A stretch of DNA of 64,000 nucleotides from Rhodeus uyekii. Its lineage: Eukaryota; Chordata; Actinopteri; Cypriniformes; Acheilognathidae. This document shows, in pieces, positions 33,567 to 46,749 of this stretch; position 1 is the first letter of the stretch; every line of letters starts with the position of its first letter. The translations under genes and the position numbers were made by a program. The stretch covers positions 2,073,501 through 2,137,500 of the forward strand of contig JAWRVZ010000025.1 in NCBI GenBank assembly GCA_037043235.1, in the 5' to 3' direction. The notes under the pieces were generated by a model. That model did not search any database. It was given only the letters and a program-made list of their open reading frames with translations, and was not told where the DNA came from.

Positions 33567-34661
33567 TTAGTCAGAGAAGGGACTGGGGACTTTAGTCACC
33601 AGAAGGACTGCTTGTCTATGATCCGTTTGATGACCTGAGGGAGCAGGCTGTGTCATTCGTGGGCCAGGGCATCCCTGTCTTTTGAGAAGAATATTTGGAA
33701 GTGAGAGTTGTCTTTTTAGGTGAAGTTCTCTGCCTGCCCTTCCGAAGATACTCCAGATCCTGTGAACATCTTTGGATGAAGCATTTCTGTGGGGACACAT
33801 TGCCCTGGGACAGCATATCTGACCCATGGTTCAGTATGCCTGGCACGTGAAATTCACTCAGTGAGTGCAGGATGCCTTGTGTCCATAAGAGGCATCTTAC
33901 TTGTTTGTTCAAAGACCAAGCTAAGTCCAGCTAAGTCCATTTTGGTAGTTTATGTAAGACACCACTGCCATGTTGTCTGAACAGACTAAGACATAGTGTC
34001 CTCCCAGGGCCATACAAATCACCAACATTTGCAGGCAGTTGATATGCAGCCATTTCTCCTTGCTTGACCAGTAGCCAAAAGTCGCCCTGCCCTCACACAG
34101 ACCTCCCCCGTGTGGGGAACATCTGTTGAGACAACCTTCCTCCTGGAACTCAGGGTTTCAGCCAATAGTGCATGGGCCGAATGTGTAGCAGGCCTAGTGG
34201 AATCACTGGTGATGTTGAGACAAAAAGGCCCTAGGCATTCCGAACAGTCTGTGATGGGGGGCAATTTAATATGAAAGTATGCATCTTTCAGATCCACAGA
34301 GAAAAAACAGTCTCCTGAGTGTACCTGTGAGAGTATTTGTTTTAAGGTTCTTAAAGTTCATCTTGATTGGGATCATAAGGCTGTGGTTCAGATGTCTGAG
34401 ATCTGAGATGAGATGTCTCCAACATCTGGAACTGAATAGAGTGTTAGGAGGCAAACTCAAGACTTTTTGGAGGGTGGTCCGGCAATACTGTATCTGCTTG
34501 CCAGGTGTATTCTGCTTGATTGCAGAGCGTAACTCAGTCAGCTTGCTGGCAGATGTCAGCTTACTTGAAGCGCACCTCTTCAACAACTTCTTGTAGAAGT
34601 CAAGAAAAGATAAGACTATTGTTGAAGATTTAATGTAAAACCTATGGCGAGATGAGCCCAT
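33567..34661 (-). pseudogene. DIRS reverse transcriptase / RNase H remnant
   Basis: Consecutive minus-strand ORF pieces (34,661-34,266; 34,297-34,019; 33,912-33,567) carry, in order, the RT N-terminal region, the DLKDAYFHI block and the post-RT region with HVPGILNHGSDMLS. The YLDD-box region between them is deleted or unrecognisable. It cannot make active enzyme. Confidence 0.8.
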
Positions 34662-34689
34662 TATATGCGGATTGCAAAAGCTGATTCAA

Positions 34690-35945
34690 AATGATCAATT
34701 ATCCTTCTCCTGAACCTATCTGCTGCCTTTGACACTGTTAATCATCAAATCCTTCTTGTCAGGTTTGAGGAGGCGAGGGAAACAGGCTCTTTATTAACAA
34801 AAGAAAACAAAACTTCAAACATAAACTACACAGGGGGAAAAATATATAACTTGACTCAACACAGCTTGACTTGAGCAGACTGGACAAGAAATTAACTCTG
34901 CCACAAAGCTCTGCCACAAAACCAAGAAATGACTAGGCCGAATGTGGCAGAACCCTGGGAACCTCTCATAACTGGGCATGACAGGAACTCAACTCCACTG
35001 GTTTGAATCCTATCCCACAGGTAGGTTGTTCAGGGTTGCCTGGTGTGGGGAGACTTCCAATGCGTGCCAAATGATCAATGGGGTTCCTCAGGGTTCAGTT
35101 ATTGGTCCCCTCTTCTTCTCAATATACACTACATCATTGGGACCTAACATACAGGCACATGGTTTATTCTACCATTGCAATACTGATGACACACAATTCA
35201 ACCTTTCATTTCATCCAGATGATTCCACAGTAGTCTGGTGGACATCTTGACATGGAGGAAAGATCATCACCTGCAGATCAACCAGGCAAAGACAGAGCTT
35301 CTTGTATTATCTGCCAATCCATCTCTGCAGCAAGATTTAACCATCCAGATTGGTTCAGCAACAATTACCCCATCAAGGTCAGCCAGAAAACTTTAGTTTA
35401 TTTTTGAGGACCAAATGACCTTTATCGCAAAGACATCTTAGTTATTCAGGGTTGCACTTCACAACATCATGAATATCAGGCCTTTCCTAACTGAGAAAGC
35501 AACATACATTCTCATCCAGAGCATGGTCATTTTTAGGCTTGATTATTGCAATGCTCTTCTGGCCAGACTTCCATCTAGAGCAATTAAACCCCTAAAACTG
35601 ATCCAGAACTCTGCAGCACGTCTTGTTTTCAACAAGCCCAAAAGGGACCACGTCGCGGCTGTCTTTATCTCTCTCTGCACTGGCTCCCACTTGCTGCTCG
35701 CTCTAATTCCTTCACTCGCCACGACGAGTCTACAAACCTACCAGAAACCTATGATCGATAAGTGATCAAAATCACTCTCCAGATAATTTTTCTTCACAGC
35801 TCTTTGCTGGTGGAATGATCTTCTCGCCTTCTTCTGGAATCCCTGTCAATTTTCAAAAGACAGCTGAAAACTAATCTCTTATGTGAGCACTAAACTGCTT
35901 TGGATAAAAGCATCTGCTAAATTCATAAATGTAAATATAAATGTA
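34690..35945 (+). mobile_element. L2-type LINE, 5'-truncated and decayed
   Basis: The plus strand begins with SAAFDTVNHQILL (about 34,716-34,755), a reverse transcriptase block. After an insertion it continues with GTQLHWFESYPTGR, GVPQGSVIGPLFFSIYTTSL and the catalytic region read as YHCNTDDTQFNLSF, in which the usual aromatic/Ala-Asp-Asp is altered to NTDD. Later comes IRPFLTEKATYILIQSMVIF and RLDYCNALLARLPSRAIK (35,469-35,765). The 3' end ctttggataaaagcatctgc with aatgtaaat repeats equals the tail of the tRNA-SINEs in this window. Several stops and frameshifts make it inactive. Confidence 0.9.
34757..34970 (-). repeat. LTR-like insert within the L2 LINE
   Basis: About 210 bp interrupt the L2 reading between ttcttgtcag and actgggcatgacagg. 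The insert contains caggctctttattaacaaaa (minus-strand poly-A signal region) and is not L2. It looks like a short solo LTR; exact ends are uncertain because TGTCAG and TGACAG occur near both borders. Confidence 0.5.
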
Positions 35946-36109
35946 AATATTATATAGACGATTGCCCGCCCATTCTGGACTGGTTTGCACAGTTCCACTG
36001 CAAAACAATAGGTTCGTGCAGATTACACTGCTCAGCCAATTGGCTTGTGCAGTTCAATGTGTGATTCAATAAGGATTCAATATTCAATATGTTAGGCATT
36101 TGGCATGTT

Positions 36110-38240
36110 AGTCTCTTTTGCATTAATGCAATATGCTGGAGCCAATCCTAAGAAGTCAGTCCAGAAGATTTCATAGCATTCCTGGACACTTTATGTAGTT
36201 GTAATTTATTAGCAGGGATTGTACTGTGTATAGGCAAGAGTGTGTGGCCTATATCTGAGCGATTGGAAAAATCGGATACTATAATACCATAGTGGGTGAA
36301 TTATGTATGTGATGTATAATGAAATTATGATGAACTATATGCCATTGTGCCTTTAACTATATGCCTCCACTGAAGTTCTATGGTGTTCAAAGTGCTTCTA
36401 AGGATGCTGATTTTTAGAAGACATTTTTAGAAGCTGTCTGATTCTGAGATGGCAAATGGGAGCATGGTTTGTGTAACATTCACAACACATTACTAGCTGT
36501 CTGATAATAGTCAAGCAAAAGGCTAATCATATTAATTACTGTTATGTGTCCCACATTGTAAAGAGCGATAACATTGTGCCGCATTTACTAATGTAAACTT
36601 GAGTAAACGTTGGCCTCTGAGATCTCTGAGCAGATGAGTTATTTTGATTTATCACTGGTGAGTGATCCATGAGTCACTGCTGTGAGTGATCCACATATAC
36701 TAAATGAAGCTAGGATGTAGAGTTACATTCAATGATGAGTTTTAAGCCATACAATTATTGACTACAGGTGGAATTTAACTCTCAACTACATAAAGAAAAA
36801 GACGTATATGAAATATTATTATTGCACAAAGTGCATAAAAATGCAGTCATCAATTTGCCTAAAAGAACGTTTGAATCTTTTGCACTTTTGCACCATTTAC
36901 ACACGGTAGGGAGCAGGTGTAAACTTTTTTTCGTATCAACTAACATTTTGAAAATACAAATTTTTATGAATCTGAAAATTTACGTCAGAATGGCTTCATG
37001 AACAATTTACAAAACAAAAAAAAATCATGAATAAGGCCCAATGGCAACAATGTTGTCAAAAGGATACTCATTCACATGGATCAGCAAAAACAACTAAAAA
37101 CCCTGAATTGTTCATTCTAGGTCAGTAGTTGTAAAGAAACTTTGCAAGAAACTTGCAAAGAACTTTGTAAAGAAACATTACACGTCTATTGATTGAACAC
37201 GTAATGCACACACATCACCGTTTTCACATATTTTCAGTTTTAGAGTTTACACAGAGACGATAATGATATTGACTTAAAAAATGTTGAAGCTACTGACCGT
37301 CCATTGGCAGGAATACAGAAGATCAAATTCAGAAGTTTGATCTGTAGTTTTAACAAAATTCTTGGAGCTGTCAAAATTCCACAAGAATATGCAAAATTAT
37401 TTGTTTTGCGTCATCTTTACTGTCTTTACTGTCTTTACTTTACTGTCTTTACTTTACTGTTTACTTTGCGTCGAGATTTACTGCTAATATTGACTTACAA
37501 AGCTGGCAAAAAAATCTGTGAACTTAAACTTTAATAATTTTTTTAAATAACTAATTCCTTAACATTGATGATACTATTAAAATAAAATTACCTGGAGTAG
37601 CTCTGAGCATTGGTTTCTATGCCCAACCACAGATTTTATTTTTTCTGACAGGAAACAAGCATAAAGGACTTGTATGATTATTTTAGGTGTCAGGTGGAGC
37701 AGAACGTAACTGCAGTGAAATTAGTTTCTCTTGAAGGTGACTATAAAGCATCCCACTGGTCCTTATTGATAGACCTATTTCCTACTCTGTCTCATCCCTT
37801 CTCTCTCTTTAGAAACAAGGGTTTCTAAAGCTGTTAGAGTGGGAGTAGGTGATTTGATGAGTGATCTCTTCATTCTGACTGACACAGAGCCAGAGTTAAC
37901 AGTGCCCACGCACAAGTATTATATCAAACAAACTTATGAATGCTCGGTCGTCTTCTTTCTCGTTGTCCCTCCTACACAGCTTGCTCAGAAGTGCTACAAT
38001 ACAGTTCCTCCAGTCAGGGAAAGACTGTCAAACTACACCCACCACTCATATTCACTTATTACAGCCCACACTGTCTGAATAAAGTCATTTGACACATGGG
38101 ACTTATATAGGCAGTACTATTTGACATATGACATTTCAACTACGCACTTATCTGAATAAACAGGCCACAATAGCTAAACTTTACATGTTCCATACCCATA
38201 TATACTGTAAATATATTACTATTTAAAAGTTGTACATTTA
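36110..38240. other. Non-coding stretch
   Basis: AT-rich. A short run of ctttactgtctttactttac occurs near 37,420-37,465. Small ORFs (36,768-37,001; 37,304-37,534; 37,839-38,078) have no recognisable similarity. Confidence 0.4.
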
Positions 38241-38244
38241 AAAA

Positions 38245-38455
38245 AAGTAAATAAATGAATACTTTTCTACAGCAAGGATGCATTAAATTGATCAAAAGTG
38301 ACATTACAGACCTTTATAATGTTTCAAATATATTTCTATTTCAAGTAAATGCAGTTTTATAAAACTTTCTATTAATAAAAGAATCATAAAAAAATAATGA
38401 TCATGGTTTCCACAAACATATTAAGCAGCACAACTGCTTTAACATTAATAGGTCC
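38245..38455. repeat. Cyprinid palindromic repeat, copy 3
   Basis: The words gcattaaattgatcaaaagtgacattacagacc and catggtttccacaaacatat match the family at 6,110 and 15,395. The right side joins an LTR-like fragment. Confidence 0.65.
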
Positions 38456-38650
38456 TTGTCCTTGTACGTAAGCCCTAACTTTCTGTTTGTTCATGGTCTT
38501 GCATTGGTTAATGTTAAAGTGGTTGTGGATGTCTTTCCTCTGTTTTAGCCTTCTGTTTATTGTTTTGAATTCTTAAAATTCGAATAAAAACTATTTCAGT
38601 ATCTACATTATTGTGTGCTTTTATCTCTGCCACCAACCATGACAGAAATG
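38456..38650 (+). repeat. LTR-like fragment
   Basis: The sequence contains gaattcttaaaattcgaata with an AATAAA signal, and ends with accaaccatgacaga, resembling the 3' half of a Gypsy-type LTR. The 5' half is not evident. Confidence 0.4.
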
Positions 38651-38689
38651 TAACCACTGTGCTCAATCACTCATAATTTGTAATCCCTA

Positions 38690-39245
38690 CATGTATTAAG
38701 GAGACCATCATCTTAGTTCCTCAAAAAACAATTGTCTTCTTCTTGAATGACCATCGCACAAAAGCACTCACATCAGTCATCATTAGGTGCTTTCAAATCT
38801 CACATCTGTTCCTCTCTACCTGCCACACTTTTCAGTTTGCACACCGGTCTAACAGATCCAGATGACGCCATTGCAATGGCCATACACTCTGCTCTGAAGC
38901 ACTTCAGGGAAGAGGAACTGTTTATTGATTCAACATGATTATCCCTACCAAACATAAAGCCAAACTGAAGAATGTGGGACTTAACAGTCATACATGTAAC
39001 TGCATATTGGACTTCCTGACCAGCAGCCCCCAGGTGGTCAGAATCCACAGACCCACATCCTCCTCACTTATACTCAGCACTGGTGCCCCACAGGGATGTA
39101 TACTCAGCCCTTTCTTGTGTTCTGTGTATTTTGCACAGCTCCAAAATCTTCAGATTTGTTCACAGTGATGATACATCCTACAAAGATAAACTCAATTATA
39201 GTGTCTTCAACTCAGTGGCTCAGATGTCTAGACTCTAGAGTCTTT
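38690..39245 (+). pseudogene. CR1/Rex-like LINE reverse transcriptase fragment
   Basis: Plus-strand pieces read TIILVPQ-like, HICSSLPATLFSLHTGL, DDAIAMAIHSALKHF, LFIDST, ILDFLTSSPQVVRIHRPTSS and STGAPQGCILSPFLCSVYF. This is the usual order of RT blocks in a CR1- or Rex-like non-LTR element, with at least two frame changes. The catalytic xxDD block is replaced by decayed sequence. The clade is uncertain. Confidence 0.75.
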
Positions 39246-39279
39246 GGAGACTCTTATGTTTGTTGGTATATCCAATGAC

Positions 39280-40470
39280 AGAATATTTGTATAAACATTT
39301 ATTTTGGTACAGACATTGTACATCTCCAGCTGCTACAGCGAGGACACAGAAATGGGAGACTTCTGTGACTCACTCAGGCCAGATTCTATGCTAATAGGGC
39401 AGATATCACTAGTCATGGACAGGGCTTTATCAATTTAGTTGATTTTGAAGACTCATTAGATTTGACTGGGTCTTTTCGCCCCTTTTACGTGTCCGAGATG
39501 AGAGTGAGAAGGGGCTGCTAAATGAAATAATGGTGTGAACACATTCATAAGTGCACATGCTCATAGCATCAAAGCTTTTAAATGGAGTAAAGTCTGAATT
39601 CACCATCTGCCTGCCTGATCTCGTGGGCATATAGACCTACTGCTGTCATCTGTTTGATTATGTTCTCCTCATACTGCACACCTGCTGCTGACAGTCCTCT
39701 TCAAATAGACTGTAATATGTAGCATAATTAGAATGTGTCTTACAATGAGCCATGCAGACCATATCACATTTCAAAAGCTTCAGCAAAGCAGCTTGGTAGT
39801 TTAACATGCTATGTGTACGTCTTAAGCTGTGCATTTATCTATGTTACCATTCAGCGGGAATTAATTAAAAAGAGACCGGATAAATCAAAGACAGGTTGGT
39901 TTTAACATGGGTAGGGACACTCCCACCCCTCCCCTGCTTTTTTATCATCGTAGAACTTGAGATTTCCAGTCCTCATATATAATGTGGAAAGGAATGGCCA
40001 GGATATTCTTCCAAATGTTTTGTGTTGCACTGAAAAACGTTTCTGCTACAGGTTATGAACAACATGAGTTAGTAAACAATGACTTCACTTTTATTTCTGG
40101 ATGCACTAATTCTTTAAACTTTCATAGAGTTAACCCTGAGGATAATTTTTAAGTGTTCTCAAATTCACCCTCATCAGAGCCCTTCCCAAAACCTTCCCCA
40201 AAAAACAATTATGATTTCCCAGATGTTCATTTGGGCTTCACTGGCCAAAAGTGAGTATTGTACACTTTAGTAATTTCACTGGTCAGTTAAATTGCTCAGT
40301 ATTTTTCTGAAGACAGTAATGGGCCAGCAATGAGAGCTGACCTAGAGAATATAGTCCAATCTAATATATTTTGTGACAGTCTCTAAATTGAATTAAGGTA
40401 TTTAAGTTTAATTTTTGAAATCTTGGTAAAAGCTGACATTTTGTTGTAAACGTTGAGTTTACAGCTTGGT
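39280..40470. other. Non-coding stretch
   Basis: No repeat or gene recognised with confidence. A 66-codon minus-strand ORF at 39,430-39,630 has no recognised similarity. Confidence 0.4.
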
Positions 40471-40473
40471 AGG

Positions 40474-41810
40474 CTATTCTGATTTCAAGCAAACAAACAA
40501 CTGGTCAGACTTACGCCAAGGGGCAGACCTATGGACATAAGTGTCCAGTGCTCGCACTGGACAGACCTTGTTTTTAAATTCCTGGTCCTGGTCACCGAAG
40601 GGGGGAGGGCAGAAGGCCTGCAGTACTATAGACCTGGCCACATGAGTGGGCACTTTGGGCACATAGCCTGTTGAACAGCTGACTATTATGAAGCCATTAG
40701 AGCTGTTGGATAGTCTAAGTATGTGAGGGTTGAAGACAGGATGGGGATGAAGAATACACAAACTACTTTATTAAAGGACCGGCAACCATAACCAAACTTA
40801 ATCCATACTTGTACAACAGCCGACAAACAGAACTGAAAACATAGGCATACACAGGCAAACGAATAATTAATAAAATGTTGCGGAATAGCCCACCTCCTTC
40901 ATTGTGCCTCACAGCTATACAATTATACACTGAGCTGTGAAGACGATTGTTGGAGAAGTGAGACGCAAGCAGCAGAATAGGAAGGACTGAGAGCTTGGGT
41001 TTAGTACACAACAGGGTGAATAGATCTCTGGTGTCTCTTTCCCTCTTTTAACAACCATTTGAACCCCAACCCCCAAGACTGGAGGGGAGGGGAAAAAAAA
41101 AGGATACAAGAAAGGAAACTAAAATAAAATAGTCAAACATGGAACCTCAGGGTTTCAATTTGCCTCTCTTAGCCTCAATGACTTCTTTGAGGTCTTATTT
41201 CTGACTCGTGTGAGACAGCTGCTTAGAACCCTGGCTCCTCTGAGGTGGGACTATTGCAGCCACACTCACCTTCTGACCGCTCAATGTCTCAATGGCAGTG
41301 CCGAAAAGGCCGGCAGGTGAAATGGGTGTATCAAGGAGAAAGGACCTTTTCATCTCCTTTATACACAACAGGTTCAGCTACAGGTGCCTCTCCATGGCAA
41401 CCAGTGCAGGAAGAGAGTGGCCAATGGTGTGAGCTGCCTGCTTGGTCACACAGAGGGCAAGATCAAAAGAGTGGTGGAGCTCCTCGATTTCAGCATTGGC
41501 ATCCTTCAGCAGGTCCACCAGGTATGCTTGCAATACACGAGCTTTGATGTATAATGGCACGGCTTTGACGGTAAGGTAGAAACCTTCCATGGAGATGCAG
41601 AGGAAGACAAATGGTAACCCGCTATGGATTCCTCCATTTGAGACATCTTCGTGTATCTGCTATCTTCCAACCCCTTCACATTAGCATCGTTATAGACATA
41701 TTTAAGATGTTGCAATAGAAAATATACAATCACTATGGCAAGCTTTAGCTGAAGACCATTGATCCATGCCATCGATGCCACCTTACTGTTATCATGGGGT
41801 GGGATTGTTG
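40474..41810 (-). mobile_element. DIRS-like element with internal deletion
   Basis: On the minus strand the right part (41,781-41,378) contains LLKDANAEIEELHHSFDLAL and TKQAAHTIGHSLPALVAMERHL, typical of the first ORF of fish DIRS elements. The left part (40,761-40,474) contains TGYVPKVPTHVARSIVLQAF, FKNKVCPVRALDTYVHRSAP and SDQLFVCL, the N-terminal half of the tyrosine recombinase. The RT/RNase H part expected between them is missing. The recombinase ends early at a stop after LFVCLKSE. The same recombinase phrase recurs at 52,440 on the minus strand. Confidence 0.75.
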
Positions 41811-43860
41811 CATTAATCTAGCTTTCATCTAAATCAGCATGGATCTAACTTTCATCTAAAACAGCTGCTATATTGATTTACACATCTTTTAACAAAAAGC
41901 TTGGCAAACTGTCATGTTTTTGTGGTTTGATTTTGTGTAATAATACATGCTTTATTTATGTGCTGTTAATATAATTCTAGATTTGTTATGGTGGATAGCA
42001 AAAGCCCAGATCATCATTCATTTTCATTATAAATTCATCAACATTTCTTCTTTTGTGTTCAATTAATGTAGATTTAGAATGCGATGAAGGCTTGTAAATG
42101 ATGATATTACTCCACAATCAACCTGATTATCATGCATCAGTACTTTCACATGAGTGTCATTAACCTTGAGGCCTCAATACTAATGTTCTCAGTGGTACTG
42201 AATGTAACTGCTTATTAAAAACAGCCATGAAAAGTCAAGCAGCAGGCAAAGTCCCTGATCTCACGTCCAGGCTTAGTGTGCCACAGTCAGATCCTGTACT
42301 CTATCACCTGTCACAGGGAAATACTGGCCTGTTGGATTCCCTTCTGGAACACTGCTTGGATCTCATCCTGGTGCCAACCGACCTTCCCTCTTTTTCATCT
42401 CATTTAGGATTGATGCCAACTGTAAACCAACAGCAAGATCTGATGAATACCTAATCTACATGAAGAACTTCTAAAGGTTCATTTAAAGATTTGTAAAGTG
42501 ATTTGTTTCACTTTTATATGGTAGCAGGAAGAAGTATGTAAATTTTCTCAGCCTTTAGCTCAAAATAGTATTTTTTTTGTGAAACGTACCCATATTCAAG
42601 TGTTAATTAAAAAATGCATTACATGTGACTAAAAGTTTTTTATATATTTTTTTAAAGAAGATTATCTGTTCTTTCGGATGATATATTGCATGTTCATATA
42701 TTAACACCTCAACATATTCTGGGGGCCATGAAAACGTGCGTGGCAGCGAAAGAAAGAGACAATTTGTGTAAAATTGTTTTATACTATTGAAGCACTGAAT
42801 TACTTTTCGAAAATAATAAAGTAACACAAAACTTTTCTGAAAATATGATAGACAGGTTGCTTGGGTAGGATAGGTCAGAAATTATTTTAAAGTGGGGTTT
42901 AGTTGAAGGATCAATTTGCGCTGCCAAGGTAAAATACATTTTTGACCTCAGGCTTCATCTTTTCAAAAACATGTGGAAATTTCAGAATCTGAGCTCTCAG
43001 AAAGAATGAAAGTTAATTAAGTCAAGTAATAAACCAAGACAGATTACAAACAACAGTAAAGCAAAAAACAAGACATCCTTGCAAACTGATCAAATGCCAT
43101 GAGCAGCATGAGATTTATTAAGTTTCTTTTTATAACTCAGCAAATATTCCAAAGGTGTCAGATATGACACAATCTGCTAATGAGTTCATCCCCGGAGTAC
43201 ACACATAGGCGCAGACTCAAATTTGCATCTTCCCGTTCGTTGTTGCCAGCAGCCTTTTCTTGTCATTCAGGCTGGAAAAGAAACAGAAGACTCATTAATG
43301 GGAACAGATCCACACCTCAGAGATTTGCTTTAAAGAATTGCTTGAGTGTGTGTGTGTGTGTTTCTGCTTAGGTTGGCTCTATGATTTTATGATGTTAAAT
43401 TCCTTAGATATGAGATACAGATGCTCAAGTGCATTACCCTATATTATCTCCACCCTGTGTCTGCTCTTCAGTGATGGATAGGCCATATTGACCTACTCTA
43501 CCTTGGCAAAGTGGATGTATGTGCCTTTTCGGTCTATATTGATTCAATCTAGCTATCTCTCTTTATTCCATCTACATTTTGGCAGATGCTATGGTTGCAG
43601 ATGGACAAAGACCCAAGAGCCGTTATTGAATATTAGACTAGAAAAAAGGCTAAAAGCGGACTCACACAGAATCTGTATTATAATAATAATAATTTAAAAA
43701 AATGAGCATTTTGATGAAAGATTATGAGGACACATGAATTTACAAAAAATTATAATTTATGTGAGTGGATAAATCATTTATAACAAATACTCAATATTCC
43801 ATAAAATACAAGAATTGTTGATTCTGATTTCATGATGACAAATTTTTTTATTATTTTATA
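41810..43860. other. Gene-free stretch
   Basis: A 75-codon ORF at 42,227-42,454 (plus) reads smoothly (DSLLEHCLDLILVPTDLPSF) but I recognise no family. A short (TG)n lies near 43,345-43,360. Otherwise AT-rich, unique-looking sequence. Confidence 0.4.
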
Positions 43861-43865
43861 CATTT

Positions 43866-44230
43866 GTCACGGATACACCAGGTTCTCTCAGCTCTACACA
43901 CCCACGATCACCTTCCCCTGAATACACACCTGTTCCTCATGACCACACCTATGACCTCCCTACACAAGCACACACCTCACCTCAGTTCACTGTCCGACCA
44001 ATGATGTACACAGGACTACTCTCCTTGACTCATCAAACACTGTGACTTCCCACACTACCTTCCTTCGATCCTCCAAGAACCTAATGTCGACCTTTCACCA
44101 AACTCTACTTCCTGGATTCCACATTCCTCCATCACTGATCATCATTGACTCACTGTCCTGTAAGCCTGTCCACTCCAAGAACTTTGTATCACCTGGACAT
44201 TGTTTAAATAAACCTTTGTTTGAACCAAAG
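43866..44230 (+). repeat. LTR-like sequence starting TGTCACGG
   Basis: It starts tgtcacggatacaccagg and contains tgtttaaataaacctttg as a polyadenylation region. The start is like that of the LTRs at 28,223 and 30,016 but the body differs. Its 3' boundary and target duplication could not be determined. Confidence 0.45.
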
Positions 44231-44234
44231 TAAC

Positions 44235-46350
44235 TTTGGTTCAACATCAAACTTTCTTGAACCAAGTAAACCAAGCAAATGGATTGCAAAATCACAGCTG
44301 CATCCTTTTCAAGTTGCTACATGAGGTTTGGATTAATATTTTTGTGCTGAATGCTGCATTTCTGTGAAGGTTGAATGGTTTGACAAAATAAAAGATGAAG
44401 GTCTCAATGAAATCTGAACACAAGTAGTGACAGTAGACAGATTTGAAAATTACATTTTACAATTGCATCTTGGCTGACTTGCAAAATGCGTCTAATACCA
44501 GATTAAACTAGAATATATTAAATATAAAATAAAACATATTTAATATATAAGTTCTCATTGATTTTTTTGTTGTTGTTGTCTATTGCATGTAGGATGAAAA
44601 TGAACTTTTAGGATGCAAATTAACTTTTTATGCTTTGCATTTGCCTGAATAGTGTTATTTTTTTGTTCTGGGTGTAGTTTTCTCCTTGAACTCACTGTTT
44701 TTTTTATTTCATCTGATTTCCTGTTTTGATCATTTATTTGATCAAGCATCATGCAATCCTCTAAAGTCTTTCTGAGAGCGAGGTACATAGATCGGTAAAG
44801 GGGTCGTGTGTCCGACCAGTGATGAGACAGGAATTGAGGATTATTGGAAGATTATGTTGAGGGATTGAGAAGCTGAAATGTGTGACTCTGCCTGTGGCCG
44901 CTGTACTTCATTAGCTCCCAAAGACATACAGAAACCCTCTCAGAAATCCTTCAGAGAGGAAACTCGCATAACCAGCTTCCCAATGTGACTCATTACAGGA
45001 GACCAAGATCACTGTCTGTCACAACGGACTCTCAGCACTGGGTCATTCTCTAGAAACACTGCCATGCTACAGGATAACGAACTTCGTCACTTGAATTTTA
45101 AAATAAAAGATTAATGAATAAGATGCCGTCATTCATCATCAAATGTTATTTTCTTGAAATTAAAATATGCAATCACTGTCTATGAAATGTCTATGATCGC
45201 TAATGTGAGCCTATTTTTTTAGGCCTCAGTTTTTAATCCACCAAAACAATGTAGCCTGCTGTGGATCCTCGGAAACTGCAGTTCCTGCTCAAGTAAAACT
45301 GTGCTGCCTCAGTTTTCCTATTTTCTGCTTCAATGAACTATAATCCAAAGACCACCATTCCATTTAGTCAGACAGACATGTACTTATTTATATATATATA
45401 TGTATATATGTATACATATATATATTGTCAACATAAAGGTTCATATATTTAAGTTTACTATAAAGGATTCTATCATTTCATTTTTAGGATCAGTTCAAGA
45501 ATGTATTTTACATTCAACAGGTTTTTGGATTTACTTTCGGTGAAGTTATTTGTTTTATTTATTTCCTTTTCTGTCAGTCTATTGATATAAGCTCCTGTAA
45601 GGCTCCTCTAGGCTTGAATCTAAAACCACAGGATACAGTGGAGGTTACTGTTGTTTTTTCAGTCTTTCTTTCCCTCATACCATATTTCAGTGGTGGATAT
45701 GGCATATTCAGATTGAAATCTAACCAAATTAAAAGTTCAAACTGCTTTGTTCTTTATATGTATTTGATACAGATGTTCTCCAGTGCACAACATCAGATTT
45801 TCACAAAAAAATTTTAATAATACAAATAATATACTAATAATAATATATCTCCTTTTAATTTTATTAGACAATTATTTATGTGTGCCAGGAGAATTTTCCA
45901 TTCAAATCTTTATTCTTAGTACTTGACTCTAACAATTTCTGACTTGTCAAATAGGGGAATAAAAAATAAAAAATAAATTCACAACCGTACACTTTGTTTT
46001 GGTTCTCTTGCTGCTGTAGCTGTATCCTTTTGTTTCGGACTGGAATTTAAGTCAGATACACATAGGATCCTGTCATGAGGAGCAGCAGGGAGGCTCTTTT
46101 GACAGTAAGGATGCTGAATCTTGCCTTGCACATGAATACAGAACAGTGCAATACACAAAACTACCATGTTTCTTTGATGGATGTGCTGATCCCGAGGTGA
46201 GCCAGACGGAGCACATTTATTCTGCTAGACAGATGTGTAATTTGTACTTTAGTCAAGTAGCCTACTTTTGAATCTGCATGCGTGTGTGCATACTTATTGG
46301 TTTACGTTTCAGGTAGCAAAATCATACTTACTTTATTTATATGGTACAAA
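44235..46350. other. Gene-free stretch
   Basis: AT-rich with a (TA)n/(TATG)n tract at about 45,388-45,425. The 44,790-45,070 part is of higher complexity and lacks repeat signatures. No gene is called. Confidence 0.4.
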
Positions 46351-46354
46351 GTAC

Positions 46355-46745
46355 ATGTGGGGTCAGTAAGATATAATGTTTTTTGATAAACTCTTATGAT
46401 AACTGTATTATGAAGGCTGTATTTTTATGCTAAAAAAATACAGTAACAACAGTAACATTGTGAATTAATATTACAATTTAAAATAATTTTTTTCTATTCC
46501 AATATATTTTCAAATGTATTGATGACAAAGCTGACTTTTCAGCATCATTACTTCAGTCACATGAGCTCAAACATTATAAAACAGTTGAGCAGGATTCTTC
46601 GATGAATAAAAAGTAAAAAAAGAACAGCATTTATTGTAAATACAAATGTTTTTTAACAACATAAAAGCAGCAATTTACTGTCAGATAAAAAAATAAAAAA
46701 AAAATAAAAAAATCTTTCTGACCCAAAGTTTTCGAATGGTAAAGT
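46355..46745. repeat. Cyprinid palindromic repeat, copy 4
   Basis: It contains gtggggtcagtaagatataa at the left, gacttttcagcatcattact in the middle and gacccaaagttttcgaatgg at the right. The ends are mutually inverted (ggggtcag / ctgaccc), so this is the most complete copy of the family in the window. Confidence 0.7.
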
Positions 46746-46749
46746 ATTT

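Larger units (their letters stand above)
33181..36110 (-). mobile_element. DIRS-like retroelement relic, split by an L2 LINE
   Basis: The left end has the DIRS-type terminal phrase taaccttggttccctgagat (about 33,190). A segment at 33,315-33,410 is repeated in inverse at about 35,965-36,060 (cagtgtaatctgca, ttttgcagt, caaaccaat), giving the inverted termini expected of DIRS elements. Minus-strand coding sequence between them has reverse transcriptase motifs (LISDLRHLN near 34,400; MDLKDAYFHIKLPP near 34,297) and RNase H-side motifs (SRRKVVSTD; FHVPGILNHGSDMLSQGN near 33,850). Frames are broken. The 5' portion is replaced by an L2 insertion at about 34,690-35,945. Confidence 0.8.

Noticed and set aside
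40474..40761. Host gene exon
   Set aside because: The motifs CPVRALDTYVHRSAPW and SDQLFVCL identify a DIRS tyrosine recombinase fragment.
42227..42454. 75-codon ORF as a host exon
   Set aside because: It reads smoothly but I recognise no family and see no partner exons; left uncalled.
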